A stretch of DNA of 64,000 nt from Caenibius sp. WL (GTDB lineage Bacteria; Pseudomonadota; Alphaproteobacteria; Sphingomonadales; Sphingomonadaceae). Below, piece by piece: positions 45,148 through 53,067 of this stretch. The stretch spans positions 322,501-386,500 of the forward strand of contig NZ_CP081844.1 of assembly GCF_019803445.1 (NCBI RefSeq). The letters are read 5' to 3'. Below the pieces are notes generated by a model. The model was given only the letters and a program-made list of their open reading frames with translations, was not told the origin of the DNA and searched no databases. Both the position numbers and the translations under genes were made by a program. The stretch's first letter is position 1; every line of letters begins with the position of its first letter.

Positions 45148-45305
45148 CAAAGCCCCCTTCGTTTCGTATAGCGTGCAGCGCCGCGCCCACCGCAGGGTGT
45201 GCGGCGCATGGGAACCTGCGCCCTAGGGGATGCGCACGCCAAAGACCAGAGCCCTGTCGCGCCCGTGTGAAAGCACGCCATGAAAGCCCTGTATGCCGGG
45301 CAGCA

Positions 45306-46166
45306 TTATTTGCGCGTACGCGCGCAGACCCCCAGTTCCTGCTTGATCAGCGCATAATCGCGCAGGGCACGGCTGCGGTCGGCATCGCCTCGGGCGAGAT
45401 TCGCCTGGGCGGGCAGCCGGCCGGGCAGCGTGCAGGCAAGGCGATACCACGCCAGCGTATCGGGCGCGGGCGAACGTCCGGCCTGATCGACCAGTTCGGA
45501 CCACGACACGCTCCAGATCGGGCTCGCCCCCGGCCGCCGCACGACTGAAACCAGCACCGGCCCGTCGCTGACGCTGTCGAGGAAAAGCTGAGTCTCCGAT
45601 TCCCCCGCCAGATTGCCCTGCACCGACAGGATATCGCGAATCCCCGCGATGCGCGGCGGGGCGCCGGGATCGGCCAGCTCCGCCAGCAGCGGCATGAGCC
45701 GCGCGGCAGTGACCGGGTCAGCCGGAAGCTGCGCATCCGGGGCGACAAGCTGCAGCTCCCCCGGCTTGCCGGGCACGGCACGGGCGAACACGATGTAGCT
45801 CTTTCCGCGCACCTTCGGCACTCGCCGGTCCGCTCCCACCGGCACATCCACCAGATATTTCACCACTTTGACCGGTGGCACCTGCCCGGCGAGCGCAGCT
45901 TCGGGCCTGGCTTCGACATAGAGCCGCACTTTGCCCGGCGACAGGCCCGGCGAGCGGGCGGGATCGATCATCGACTGGCGCGTTATCTTGACCCGCAGAA
46001 CCAGTTGGGCGGGGTCCGCCAGATCGGCCAGATCGGCATAAGTCAGCGCGGATGCCGGGGCCGGGGCCGGAGCCGGGGTCGCGGCCCCGGCCGAAGTCAG
46101 GCCCGCCAGGGCCGCGCAGGCCGCCAGACAGATCGCGCCGCGCCGCGCGCTCTTGGTGATTTTCAT
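45306..46166 (-). CDS. Exported protein of unknown function
   Basis: A 286-residue protein I do not recognise. The ATG at 46166 gives a Sec signal peptide (MKITKSARRGAICLAACAALAGLTSAGAA). After a Pro/Ala stretch, it has LTYADLADLADPAQLVLRVKITRQSMIDP, a possible domain of strands (GKVRLYVEARPEAALAG...VKYLVDVPV) and a C-terminal WYRLACTLPGRLP...YALIKQELGVC with two late cysteines. It appears to be a conserved sphingomonad-type periplasmic protein. It lies upstream of and divergent from tonB. Confidence 0.65.
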   Translation of the reverse strand: MKITKSARRGAICLAACAALAGLTSAGAATPAPAPAPASALTYADLADLADPAQLVLRVKITRQSMIDPARSPGLSPGKVRLYVEARPEAALAGQVPPVKVVKYLVDVPVGADRRVPKVRGKSYIVFARAVPGKPGELQLVAPDAQLPADPVTAARLMPLLAELADPGAPPRIAGIRDILSVQGNLAGESETQLFLDSVSDGPVLVSVVRRPGASPIWSVSWSELVDQAGRSPAPDTLAWYRLACTLPGRLPAQANLARGDADRSRALRDYALIKQELGVCARTRK

Positions 46167-46511
46167 ACTCTGCACCTTCTGCTCACCCACACTGCTGGCG
46201 GTTTCGCGCACCGCCTGATCGGGCCGTATTGTCCGTCACGGACAGTTCAACGGCAAGCGCTTGAATCCACCATGAACCGATAAAGCGTTTGCGCAGGTCG
46301 CACTTCGCAGTTAAAGAGCCCTGAAAAACGGGGTAGAAAACACGTTTCGCCCCAGATTGCCCGACGAAACATCGAACAGGGCAACGTGAGGCCATCCGGC
46401 CTAAACTGGCAGGGTAAAAAACTGGATTTTTGCGCCAGTCGGTGAGGCCGACCCGTCGCTGGCGTAGCCCGGGGTTTGCCCCCGGGGAGCTGAATGGAGT
46501 GATGCGACTGA
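46167..46511. other. Long structured leader/promoter region of tonB
   Basis: 345 bases between divergent genes. Several short dyads are visible: GGCC-atc-CGGCC near 46393, GTCGG (46438-46442) with CCGAC (46448-46452), and CCCGGGG (46468-46474) with CCCCGGG (46480-46486), the last ending just before the tonB ribosome site GGAG. The region could serve as regulated promoter and leader. I could not fix a promoter with confidence. Confidence 0.45.
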
Positions 46512-47165
46512 ATGGCTTACGCTGACCAATCAACGAGCAGTAACCGCGTTATTGCGCTGGTTGTGGTTGCTCTGCTCCACGTCCTTCTTGGTTATGGCCT
46601 GGTGACTGGCCTTGCCTTCGAAGCAGTCAAGAAGGTCGCGCAGCGCGTGACGACGATCGATATCGAGGAGGAGAAGCCCAAGGAAGAGCTTCCTCCACCG
46701 CCCCCCCCCAAGGAAGCGCCGCCGCCGCCCATCGTGGCGCCGCCGCCGCCCATCAACATTTCGCCGGCACCGCCGCCGATCTCGACGGTGACACACGCAC
46801 CGCCGCCGCCGCCGATCGTGATCCCGACGGCTGCACCGCCGCCACCGCCGCCGCCGCCGCCGCGGGTCGCTCCCAAGGCGCCGCAACCGCGGAACAGCCC
46901 GGGCAGCTGGGCCACGCCGGATGATTATCCGACCAAGGCGATGCGCGAAGATCGCGCCGGCACCACCCGCTTCTCCGTTACCGTGGATGCCGAAGGCAAG
47001 GTGACGAGCTGTCAGGTCACCGGTTCGAGCGGCCACAGCGATCTCGATGATGCCACCTGCAAACTGGTGACCCGTCGCGCCCGCTTCAAGCCGGCAACCG
47101 ATGGCGAAGGCAATCCGACCACGGGCAGCTACAGCAACGCCGTTCGCTGGCAGATTCCCCGGTAA
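46512..47165 (+). CDS. tonB: Energy transducer TonB
   Basis: A 217-residue TonB. The N-terminal membrane helix (about 12-33: VIALVVVALLHVLLGYGLVTG) contains the histidine-bearing SXXXH-like face. A long Pro-rich stretch follows (PPPPPPKEAPPPP to about 130). The C-terminal domain (TRFSVTVDAEGKVTSCQVTGSSGHSDLDDATCKLVTRRARFKPATDGEG) binds TonB boxes of outer-membrane receptors. It heads the tonB-exbB-exbD-exbD operon, as in Xanthomonas. Confidence 0.93.
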   Translation: MAYADQSTSSNRVIALVVVALLHVLLGYGLVTGLAFEAVKKVAQRVTTIDIEEEKPKEELPPPPPPKEAPPPPIVAPPPPINISPAPPPISTVTHAPPPPPIVIPTAAPPPPPPPPPRVAPKAPQPRNSPGSWATPDDYPTKAMREDRAGTTRFSVTVDAEGKVTSCQVTGSSGHSDLDDATCKLVTRRARFKPATDGEGNPTTGSYSNAVRWQIPR

Positions 47166-47249
47166 TTTAACACTGGCCGCCGCTCGGCTCTGGACGGCGC
47201 GGCGACTGTTTCAACCCGTCTTACATATCTTCTTGAGAGGACAACCCGC

Positions 47250-48029
47250 ATGCTTATCGAAATTCTCGCTGCCGCCGCGCACGCGGCTCCGCAGAACAAG
47301 TTCGGCTTCAAGGAAGCTCTGGAACAGGGCGGTGCCGTTGCTTACGCAACCGTCATCATTCTGGGCATTATGTCGTTCGGTTCCTTCTACATCCTGTTCA
47401 CCAAGCTGTTCGAACAGCAGAAGATCCTGAAACAGGGCCGCGAAGTGCGCACCGCGTTCTGGCGCGCTCCCTCGCTGCGTGACGGTGCTGCCAAGCTCGC
47501 CAAGAACAGCGCGTACCGCCAGATCGTCGACGACGCTCTCGACGCCGAAGATCAGCACAAGAAAATGACCGATACCCTCGAAGCGCATGACTGGATGCAC
47601 GGTTCGCTCGCGCGTTCGGAAGCGGCCATCAACGCCAAGCTTGCCGGCGGTCTGCCGTTCCTCGCCACCGTGGGCGCCACCGCACCGTTCATCGGTCTGT
47701 TCGGTACCGTGGTCGGTATCTACCGCGCTCTGATCAATATCGGTCTCGCCGGTTCGGCATCGATCGACAAGGTTGCCGGTCCGGTCGGTGAAGCTCTGAT
47801 CATGACCGCGCTCGGTCTGCTCGTGGCCGTTCCGGCCGTGCTCGCCTACAACTGGCTGCAGTCGCGCAACAAGCGCATCGGCGGCGAAATCAACGGCTTC
47901 GCCACGGCCGTGCTTGCCAACCTGTCGTCGAACGGCGCTGTGAAGCCGACCACCGCTCCGGCTCCGGCTGCGAAGCCGGCCGCTGCTGCTGCCAAGCCGG
48001 CTGCTCCGGCAGCTGCGCCGAAGGCCTGA
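47250..48029 (+). CDS. exbB: MotA/TolQ/ExbB proton channel protein (ExbB)
   Basis: A 259-residue inner-membrane protein with three helices. The first lies near 30-50 (YATVIILGIMSFGSFYILFTKLF), the second and third in the conserved core LPFLATVGATAPFIGLFGTVVGIYRALINIG and GEALIMTALGLLVAVPAVLAYNWL. The C-terminus is Ala/Lys/Pro-rich (PAAKPAAAAAKPAAP). It forms the proton-driven ExbBD motor for TonB. exbD follows after a hairpin. Confidence 0.93.
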   Translation: MLIEILAAAAHAAPQNKFGFKEALEQGGAVAYATVIILGIMSFGSFYILFTKLFEQQKILKQGREVRTAFWRAPSLRDGAAKLAKNSAYRQIVDDALDAEDQHKKMTDTLEAHDWMHGSLARSEAAINAKLAGGLPFLATVGATAPFIGLFGTVVGIYRALINIGLAGSASIDKVAGPVGEALIMTALGLLVAVPAVLAYNWLQSRNKRIGGEINGFATAVLANLSSNGAVKPTTAPAPAAKPAAAAAKPAAPAAAPKA

Positions 48030-48048
48030 GGCCAGCGGAACGTATCGC

Positions 48049-48085
48049 GACGGGGAGGGACCGGCATGCGGGCCCCCTCCCCGTC
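48049..48085 (+). promoter_or_regulatory. Hairpin between exbB and exbD
   Basis: An 11-pair stem GACGGGGAGGG (48049-48059) and CCCTCCCCGTC (48075-48085) with a 15-base loop. No T-run follows, so it is not a clean terminator. It may weaken downstream transcription or protect the exbB transcript, so that ExbB is made in excess over ExbD. Confidence 0.6.
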
Positions 48086-48119
48086 CGAGAGACACGAAGT
48101 TTAGGATAGGATTACGACC

Positions 48120-48653
48120 ATGGCCATTTCGATGGGCAGCGGCACCGAAGAGACCCCGATGTCGGACATCAACACCACGCCCCTCGTGGACGTGATGCTG
48201 GTTCTCCTGATCATCTTTCTCATCGCCGTTCCGGTAGCAATCCAGACTATCGAGAAGCTGCATATCCCCATCTTCGCCTCCCAGGAATCGGAGGACAAGG
48301 TCGAGAACCTCTTGTTGACGGTTTCGACCACGGATGCTTCGGGACGCAGCGCCGGTGATCCGGGTTACGAAGGCGCCAACCGCGGCGGTGAATGCCGCGT
48401 CTATTTCAACAACATCACACCGGTCAGCTCCCAGGAGCTCTACGATCAGGCTTTCAAACGTCTCGATGCCATCGTCCAGCGCGAAGGCGGGATCGATGCC
48501 ATCATGGCCAATCCGGAAAAGGTCCCGCAGGTCCATATCCGCGGTGACGTGAATGCCCCGTGGCGCTGTGTTGCCGGTGCGATCTACAACGTGCAGGCGG
48601 CAGGCTATCCGACCGTCGGCTTCATCTCGAACCCGGTCGACCCGAACGGTTGA
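48120..48653 (+). CDS. exbD: Biopolymer transporter ExbD (first copy)
   Basis: A 177-residue protein. The single membrane helix begins with the proton-path aspartate: SDINTTPLVDVMLVLLIIFLIAVPV. The periplasmic part has LLLTVSTTDASG and C...YFNNITPVSSQELYDQAF, a longer and cysteine-bearing version than the second copy. It follows exbB by 90 bases. Confidence 0.9.
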   Translation: MAISMGSGTEETPMSDINTTPLVDVMLVLLIIFLIAVPVAIQTIEKLHIPIFASQESEDKVENLLLTVSTTDASGRSAGDPGYEGANRGGECRVYFNNITPVSSQELYDQAFKRLDAIVQREGGIDAIMANPEKVPQVHIRGDVNAPWRCVAGAIYNVQAAGYPTVGFISNPVDPNG

Positions 48654-48688
48654 CGGCCGGATTCGAGCCCATTCAGGAGTAATACCCC

Positions 48689-49132
48689 ATGGCAATGTCA
48701 GGCGGTAAGGACGATGGCTCCCCGATGATGGAAATGAACACGACGCCGTTGATCGACGTCATGCTCGTGCTCCTCATCATGTTCATCATCACCATCCCGG
48801 TTGCGACCCACGCAGTGAACATCGATCTGCCCGCACCCGTGGACAACCCCACGAACCCGCCGGTCGATCCGGTGAAGAACAAGGTCGTCCTGACCACGGA
48901 CAACCAGATTCTGTGGAACGGCAATCCGATCAGCAACGGCCAGCTCGTCTCGCTGTTGCAGGAAGGTCTCAAGATGCCGGTCGAACCCGAACTGCAGTTC
49001 GAACCGGATGCGAACGCCAGCTACGATCTTTCGTCGCGTGTGCTGAACATCATCAAGGGTTCGGGCATCACGAAGTTCGGCTTCGTCGGCAACGAACGCT
49101 ACGCCTCTTTCACCAAGGAGGAAGGCGCCTGA
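48689..49132 (+). CDS. exbD: Biopolymer transporter ExbD (second copy)
   Basis: A 147-residue protein with MEMNTTPLIDVMLVLLIMFIITIPVATHAV, again with the key aspartate, and a periplasmic domain (VLTTDNQILWNGNPISNGQLVSLLQEGLK...). It differs clearly from the first copy, so the two are paralogues. Two ExbD proteins in one tonB operon are known from Xanthomonas. A good terminator follows. Confidence 0.9.
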   Translation: MAMSGGKDDGSPMMEMNTTPLIDVMLVLLIMFIITIPVATHAVNIDLPAPVDNPTNPPVDPVKNKVVLTTDNQILWNGNPISNGQLVSLLQEGLKMPVEPELQFEPDANASYDLSSRVLNIIKGSGITKFGFVGNERYASFTKEEGA

Positions 49133-49165
49133 CCGGCACCTGATCCTCCCGGTGAAACCGGCATG

Positions 49166-49195
49166 AAGGGGCGGAGCAATCCGCCCCTTTTTGTT
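49166..49195 (+). terminator. Terminator of the tonB operon
   Basis: Stem AAGGGGCGG (49166-49174) with CCGCCCCTT (49181-49189) and a following TTTTTG. It lies 33 bases past the last stop codon. Confidence 0.88.
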
Positions 49196-49374
49196 TGGGC
49201 GGCCGCTTTTGGGGGGTCGTATCGCCTGCCAATGCTCCTACCGACCGTGCGCCCATTCGCTCGTTCAGCGTGAGTGTCCAAGCCAGTCCCGCGCGGCGGC
49301 TGCCAGTCCGAAGGGGCTGACGCAAGGGCAGCTTCCAGCGCTGGAAAGCGCCCGGCCACACGTTCGGTGCGTGG

Positions 49375-49399
49375 CCTTCGACAGGCTCAGGCCGAACGG
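49375..49399. repeat. Dispersed sphingomonad repeat (CTTCGACAGGCTCAGGCCGAACG)
   Basis: CCTTCGACAGGCTCAG then GCCGAACGG (49375-49399). This unit, read in reverse as CCGTTCGGCCTGAGC, is familiar as a high-copy intergenic repeat in sphingomonad and Caulobacter genomes; spurious translations of it contain RPEPVEGHA. A single copy occurs here, between convergent genes. Confidence 0.6.
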
Positions 49400-49476
49400 A
49401 AATTGTGCGGCAATCATACCCGGCCCGGGCCCAGCGTATCGGCAAACGATACGATCGCCGCCTTGCCAGCGCGGGC

Positions 49477-51954
49477 TCAGTTCTCATCCTCCTCAGGCGG
49501 ATCGTCCGCGCGCATGGCGGCGGCGGCGAGCCCTTCGGCTTCGATCAGCAGCGCTTCGTCCACCGCTCCCTGCGGCACCGCCTCACGCCCGATCATGACC
49601 ATCACCGGCACGGCCAGCGGGCTGACCCATTCAAGCCGTTCATGCACCAGTTGCTGCCCGGCCCGATCCAGCACGTCCGCCAGCCGGGCGATATCGGTCA
49701 TCCGGCTGCGGGCATCGGCCCAGGCCGCTTCGAGCAGGACATGGCCCGGTTCGTGCTTGCGCAGCACGTCATAGATCAGGTCCGTGGAAAAAGTGACCTG
49801 CCGCCCGCTCTTGCGCGCGCCGGGATGCTGGCGCTCCACCAGCCCGCCGATCACCGCCACTTCGCGGAAGGCCCGCCGCAGCAGATAGGAATCGGCCACC
49901 CACTGCACGAATTCGTCCGTCAGGATATCGGGCGACAGCAAGGGCGCCGGATCGGCCACAGGCTTCAACCCCCACACCGCAAGCGCATAGTCGTTCGCCA
50001 CGAAGCCGCCAGGCAGCAACCCGCGATCTTCCATCCGCCGGGTAATAAGCATGCCGAGCGACTGATTCGCGTTCCACCCTTCGAACGTGTAATAGACCGT
50101 GAAATGGCGGCCTTCATGGGGGAAGCTTTCCGCCAGCAGCATACCGGGCCCCGGAATCCGGCTGCGCCAATCCTGCATTTCCAGCCATTCGCGCACATCG
50201 TCGGGAAACCGCGCCCACCCCGCGCGGTCGCGCAGGAGACCTTGCACCCGGCTGGCGAGATGCGTGGTCAGCGGCATCCGTTGCCCGCCGTAGGACGGGA
50301 TCATCGCCGATTTCTTCGCCGCGCGCACGATCAGGTCCAGATCCTTGATCCGCACGACCTCAAGGCTCATCCCGGCGAAATAGAACGTGTCGCCCGGCGA
50401 CAGGGAGGCTGCAAACCGTTCCTCCACTTTACCCAGAGCCCGCCCGTTGCCGAAACGCACCTGCAGCATCTCCGCATCGACAATGATGCCCGCGTTCATC
50501 CGGTGGCGGGCAGCGAATTCCGGGTGAGCCAGCCGCCACACCCCCGCCCCATCCCGCACGATCCGCCGGAACCGGTCATAGGCTTCCAACGCATAGCCCC
50601 CGGTGGCGACGAAATGGAGAACGCGCTGCCACACCGCCTGATCGACCCAGCGATAAGCCGCGGCGGAGCGGATTTCAGCCAGCAGTTCCGCCTCGTGGAA
50701 CGGCCCGGCGCAGGCACAGGCCATGACATGCTGCGCCAGCACGTCGAGCGTGCCGGGGCGAAACGCTTCCCCATCGCGCTGCCCGGCCTCCACCGCATCG
50801 CGCGCGGCCATGGCTTCGAGGAATTCGAACCGGTTGCCCGGCACCAGCAGCGCCCGGCTGGGCTGGTCGAGCCGGTGATTCGAACGGCCGATGCGCTGCA
50901 ACAGCCGCGATGAGCCCTTGGGCGCGCCCATCTGCACCACGCAATCGACATCGCCCCAATCGACCCCGAGATCGAGGCTGGACGTGCAGACCAACGCCCG
51001 CAGTTCGCCCCGGGCCATCGCGCCTTCCACCTTGCGCCGCGCCTCCACCGAGAGCGAGCCGTGATGGATGCCGATCGGCAGATTGCCCTCGTTCGCGTCC
51101 CAGAGCAGTTGGAAAAGATATTCGGCAAGGAAGCGGGTGTTGGTGAAAATCAGCGTCGTCCGGTTGCGGGCGATCTCCTCCATCAGTTGCGGCACGGCCC
51201 AGCGCCCCGCATGGCCGCCCCAGGGGACAGTTTCCCCGCGCGGGAGCAGGATATCGATCTGCGGCTGAGCCCCCTTCTCTCCTTCGACCAGCACGACCTG
51301 CCGCCCGGTTTCCCCCACATCGCCCCCGTGCGGCGCCAGCCACTCGCGGAACCCCTCCGGATCAGAGAGCGTGGCCGAGAGGGCCGCACGCTGCATCGCG
51401 GGGGCCAGCCGTTGCAACCGCGCGAGACACAGCGCCAGCAGATCGCCGCGCTTGCCGGTGACGAAGGCATGCACTTCATCCACCACCACCCGTTTCAGGC
51501 TGGCGAACAGGCCCGCGCTTTCGGGATAGCTGAGCAGCAGCGAGAGGCTTTCAGGCGTGGTCAGCAGGACATGCGGCGGGCGGACACGCTGGCGCCGTTT
51601 GCGGTCCGACGGGGTATCGCCGCTGCGCGTTTCCACCCGCAGCGGCAGTCCCATGTCCGCGATCGGGGTGAGCAGGTTGCGCTGCACATCGTGCGCCAGC
51701 GCCTTGAGCGGGGAGACGTAGAGCGTGTGCAGCCCTTCCGGCGGCGGCCCCTCACCCAGTTGCGAAGGGCAGAAGGCGGCCAGAGTGGGCAGGAAGCCCG
51801 CCAGCGTCTTGCCCGCCCCGGTATCGGCCGCCAGCAGCGCATGATGGCCTTCGCAGGCCACGCGGTACATCGCCTGCTGGTGGTCGCGCACGCGCCACCC
51901 GCGCGCGGCGAACCAAGCCTCGATCTCCGTTGGCAGATGCGGCGGCCTGCTCAC
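49477..51954 (-). CDS. Lhr-type DEXH-box helicase (ligase-associated group)
   Basis: An 825-residue helicase. The GTG at 51954 has GGGAG eight bases upstream; a GTG at 51990 is an alternative with no good ribosome site. Motifs are Walker A LAADTGAGKTLAGFLP, Ib TPESL, DEVHAFVTGKRGD (DEVH), SATLSDPE, and in the second RecA-like domain LIFTNTRFLAEYL, GIHHGSLSVEARRKVEGAM and QRIGRSNHRLDQP. It belongs to the helicases that usually sit with an ATP-dependent ligase and a beta-CASP exonuclease, but neither is next to it here. Confidence 0.88.
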   Translation of the reverse strand: MSRPPHLPTEIEAWFAARGWRVRDHQQAMYRVACEGHHALLAADTGAGKTLAGFLPTLAAFCPSQLGEGPPPEGLHTLYVSPLKALAHDVQRNLLTPIADMGLPLRVETRSGDTPSDRKRRQRVRPPHVLLTTPESLSLLLSYPESAGLFASLKRVVVDEVHAFVTGKRGDLLALCLARLQRLAPAMQRAALSATLSDPEGFREWLAPHGGDVGETGRQVVLVEGEKGAQPQIDILLPRGETVPWGGHAGRWAVPQLMEEIARNRTTLIFTNTRFLAEYLFQLLWDANEGNLPIGIHHGSLSVEARRKVEGAMARGELRALVCTSSLDLGVDWGDVDCVVQMGAPKGSSRLLQRIGRSNHRLDQPSRALLVPGNRFEFLEAMAARDAVEAGQRDGEAFRPGTLDVLAQHVMACACAGPFHEAELLAEIRSAAAYRWVDQAVWQRVLHFVATGGYALEAYDRFRRIVRDGAGVWRLAHPEFAARHRMNAGIIVDAEMLQVRFGNGRALGKVEERFAASLSPGDTFYFAGMSLEVVRIKDLDLIVRAAKKSAMIPSYGGQRMPLTTHLASRVQGLLRDRAGWARFPDDVREWLEMQDWRSRIPGPGMLLAESFPHEGRHFTVYYTFEGWNANQSLGMLITRRMEDRGLLPGGFVANDYALAVWGLKPVADPAPLLSPDILTDEFVQWVADSYLLRRAFREVAVIGGLVERQHPGARKSGRQVTFSTDLIYDVLRKHEPGHVLLEAAWADARSRMTDIARLADVLDRAGQQLVHERLEWVSPLAVPVMVMIGREAVPQGAVDEALLIEAEGLAAAAMRADDPPEEDEN

Positions 51955-52150
51955 TCCCGCCACTCCCGGCCAAGTTGACACAGTTGACACGGTTCAGGAG
52001 TGCGCATTCGCGCCGCCCACACAGCCTGCCCGGATACCGCGGCGGGCATGGAAACGGCAGGGGCGGCTCCGATCGTCATGAGAACGAATGGAGCACGAAA
52101 CCGCCGTGTAGGAAAGCGCCGCCCGCGACGGCGGGATCGCGGATCCCGCG

Positions 52151-52918
52151 TTACGTCCCGGCGGTGTCGCCCGCCGGCGGGGTGCAGGCATCTTCCGGCA
52201 ATTCCTTCAGGCCGAGCAGCTTCATCACCTGCGCCTTTTCCGCCGCGCTCAGATCGCAGGTGGTACGCGGCGGAGGGAGATTGGCCGTGGCCGCTTTCGC
52301 CGCCGCTTCGATGGCGGGCATTTCCTGGATCATCACCGGCATCAGCTTCTGCATCGTCTGCATGACTTCGGGATCGAGGAAAATCATCATCGACTGTTCG
52401 GCATAGAGCTTGCCCGTGGGCGTGGCGAAGAACCGGTTCAACTCGCCAAGCTGGGCGGCATCGAAACGGCTGGCGTAGGCGCGGGTGAGCCCGACACGGA
52501 TATCCGGTTCGATCTTGCTCATGATCACGGTCATCCGGTCCATCATCGCCCGCATGCCGCCTTCCATACGCTGGCGGAATACCGGGTCGTAGATCGCCAT
52601 GACTTCGCTCACTTTGCCGTCGCCAAGCTCGGTAAGGCTGTCAGGGGCCATTCCGGTCATCCGGGCGAGTTCGTGCACGGGGAGCGAGCCGACCGATTCG
52701 AACACCGGCCCGAGCACGGCGTCGAGCGATTCCTTCATCATCCGCGCATAGGTGCCTTCGGGAAAGATCAGGTCGACAGTGCGCTGTGCGGCCTGCAAAC
52801 GGGCCGGATCGATCGCCTGCGCGGGCTGGGCCGCCGCCGCGGGATCGCGATCGTTGGCGCCCGCCGCCAGCGGCACCAGAGCCAGCGCCGCACCGGCAAG
52901 TATCGAAAATCCACGCAT
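52151..52918 (-). CDS. DUF2059 exported protein
   Basis: A 255-residue protein with a signal peptide (MRGFSILAGAALALVPLAAGA). The C-terminal half has YASRFDAAQLGELNRFFATPTGKLYAEQSMMIFLDPEVM, a DUF2059-type helix pair (ELxxFxxTPxGK). The tail has two cysteines (TTCDLSAAEK and PEDACTPPA). DUF2059 has no established function. It stands alone upstream of the helicase. Confidence 0.78.
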   Translation of the reverse strand: MRGFSILAGAALALVPLAAGANDRDPAAAAQPAQAIDPARLQAAQRTVDLIFPEGTYARMMKESLDAVLGPVFESVGSLPVHELARMTGMAPDSLTELGDGKVSEVMAIYDPVFRQRMEGGMRAMMDRMTVIMSKIEPDIRVGLTRAYASRFDAAQLGELNRFFATPTGKLYAEQSMMIFLDPEVMQTMQKLMPVMIQEMPAIEAAAKAATANLPPPRTTCDLSAAEKAQVMKLLGLKELPEDACTPPAGDTAGT

Positions 52919-53067
52919 CGTCCGCTCCTCAGGCCAGCGCCCGAAAACGAGCGACCATCCACCATATCCGGGGGAACCAACGCCCACCCCGGATGGCATG
53001 AAGCGATCATTGGCGAAGAGCGTCCGGCCAGACAAGAGGCAACGCCCCCTGCTTGCGGTAGCCCGAG

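Larger units (their letters stand above)
49133..49476. other. Intergenic stretch between exbD and the helicase gene
   Basis: 344 bases between convergent genes. It holds a terminator (49166-49195), a perfect palindrome TTCCAGCGCTGGAA (49333-49346) and one sphingomonad-type repeat (49375-49399). No credible gene. Confidence 0.6.

Noticed and set aside
46683-46866. CCG-rich short repeats suggestive of a tandem DNA repeat or CRISPR
   Set aside because: They encode the polyproline arm of TonB; no spacers exist. No CRISPR array was found anywhere in the window.
49110-49487. Possible minus-strand small protein
   Set aside because: It contains the RPEPVEGHA peptide produced by the dispersed repeat and covers a terminator, so it is not a gene.
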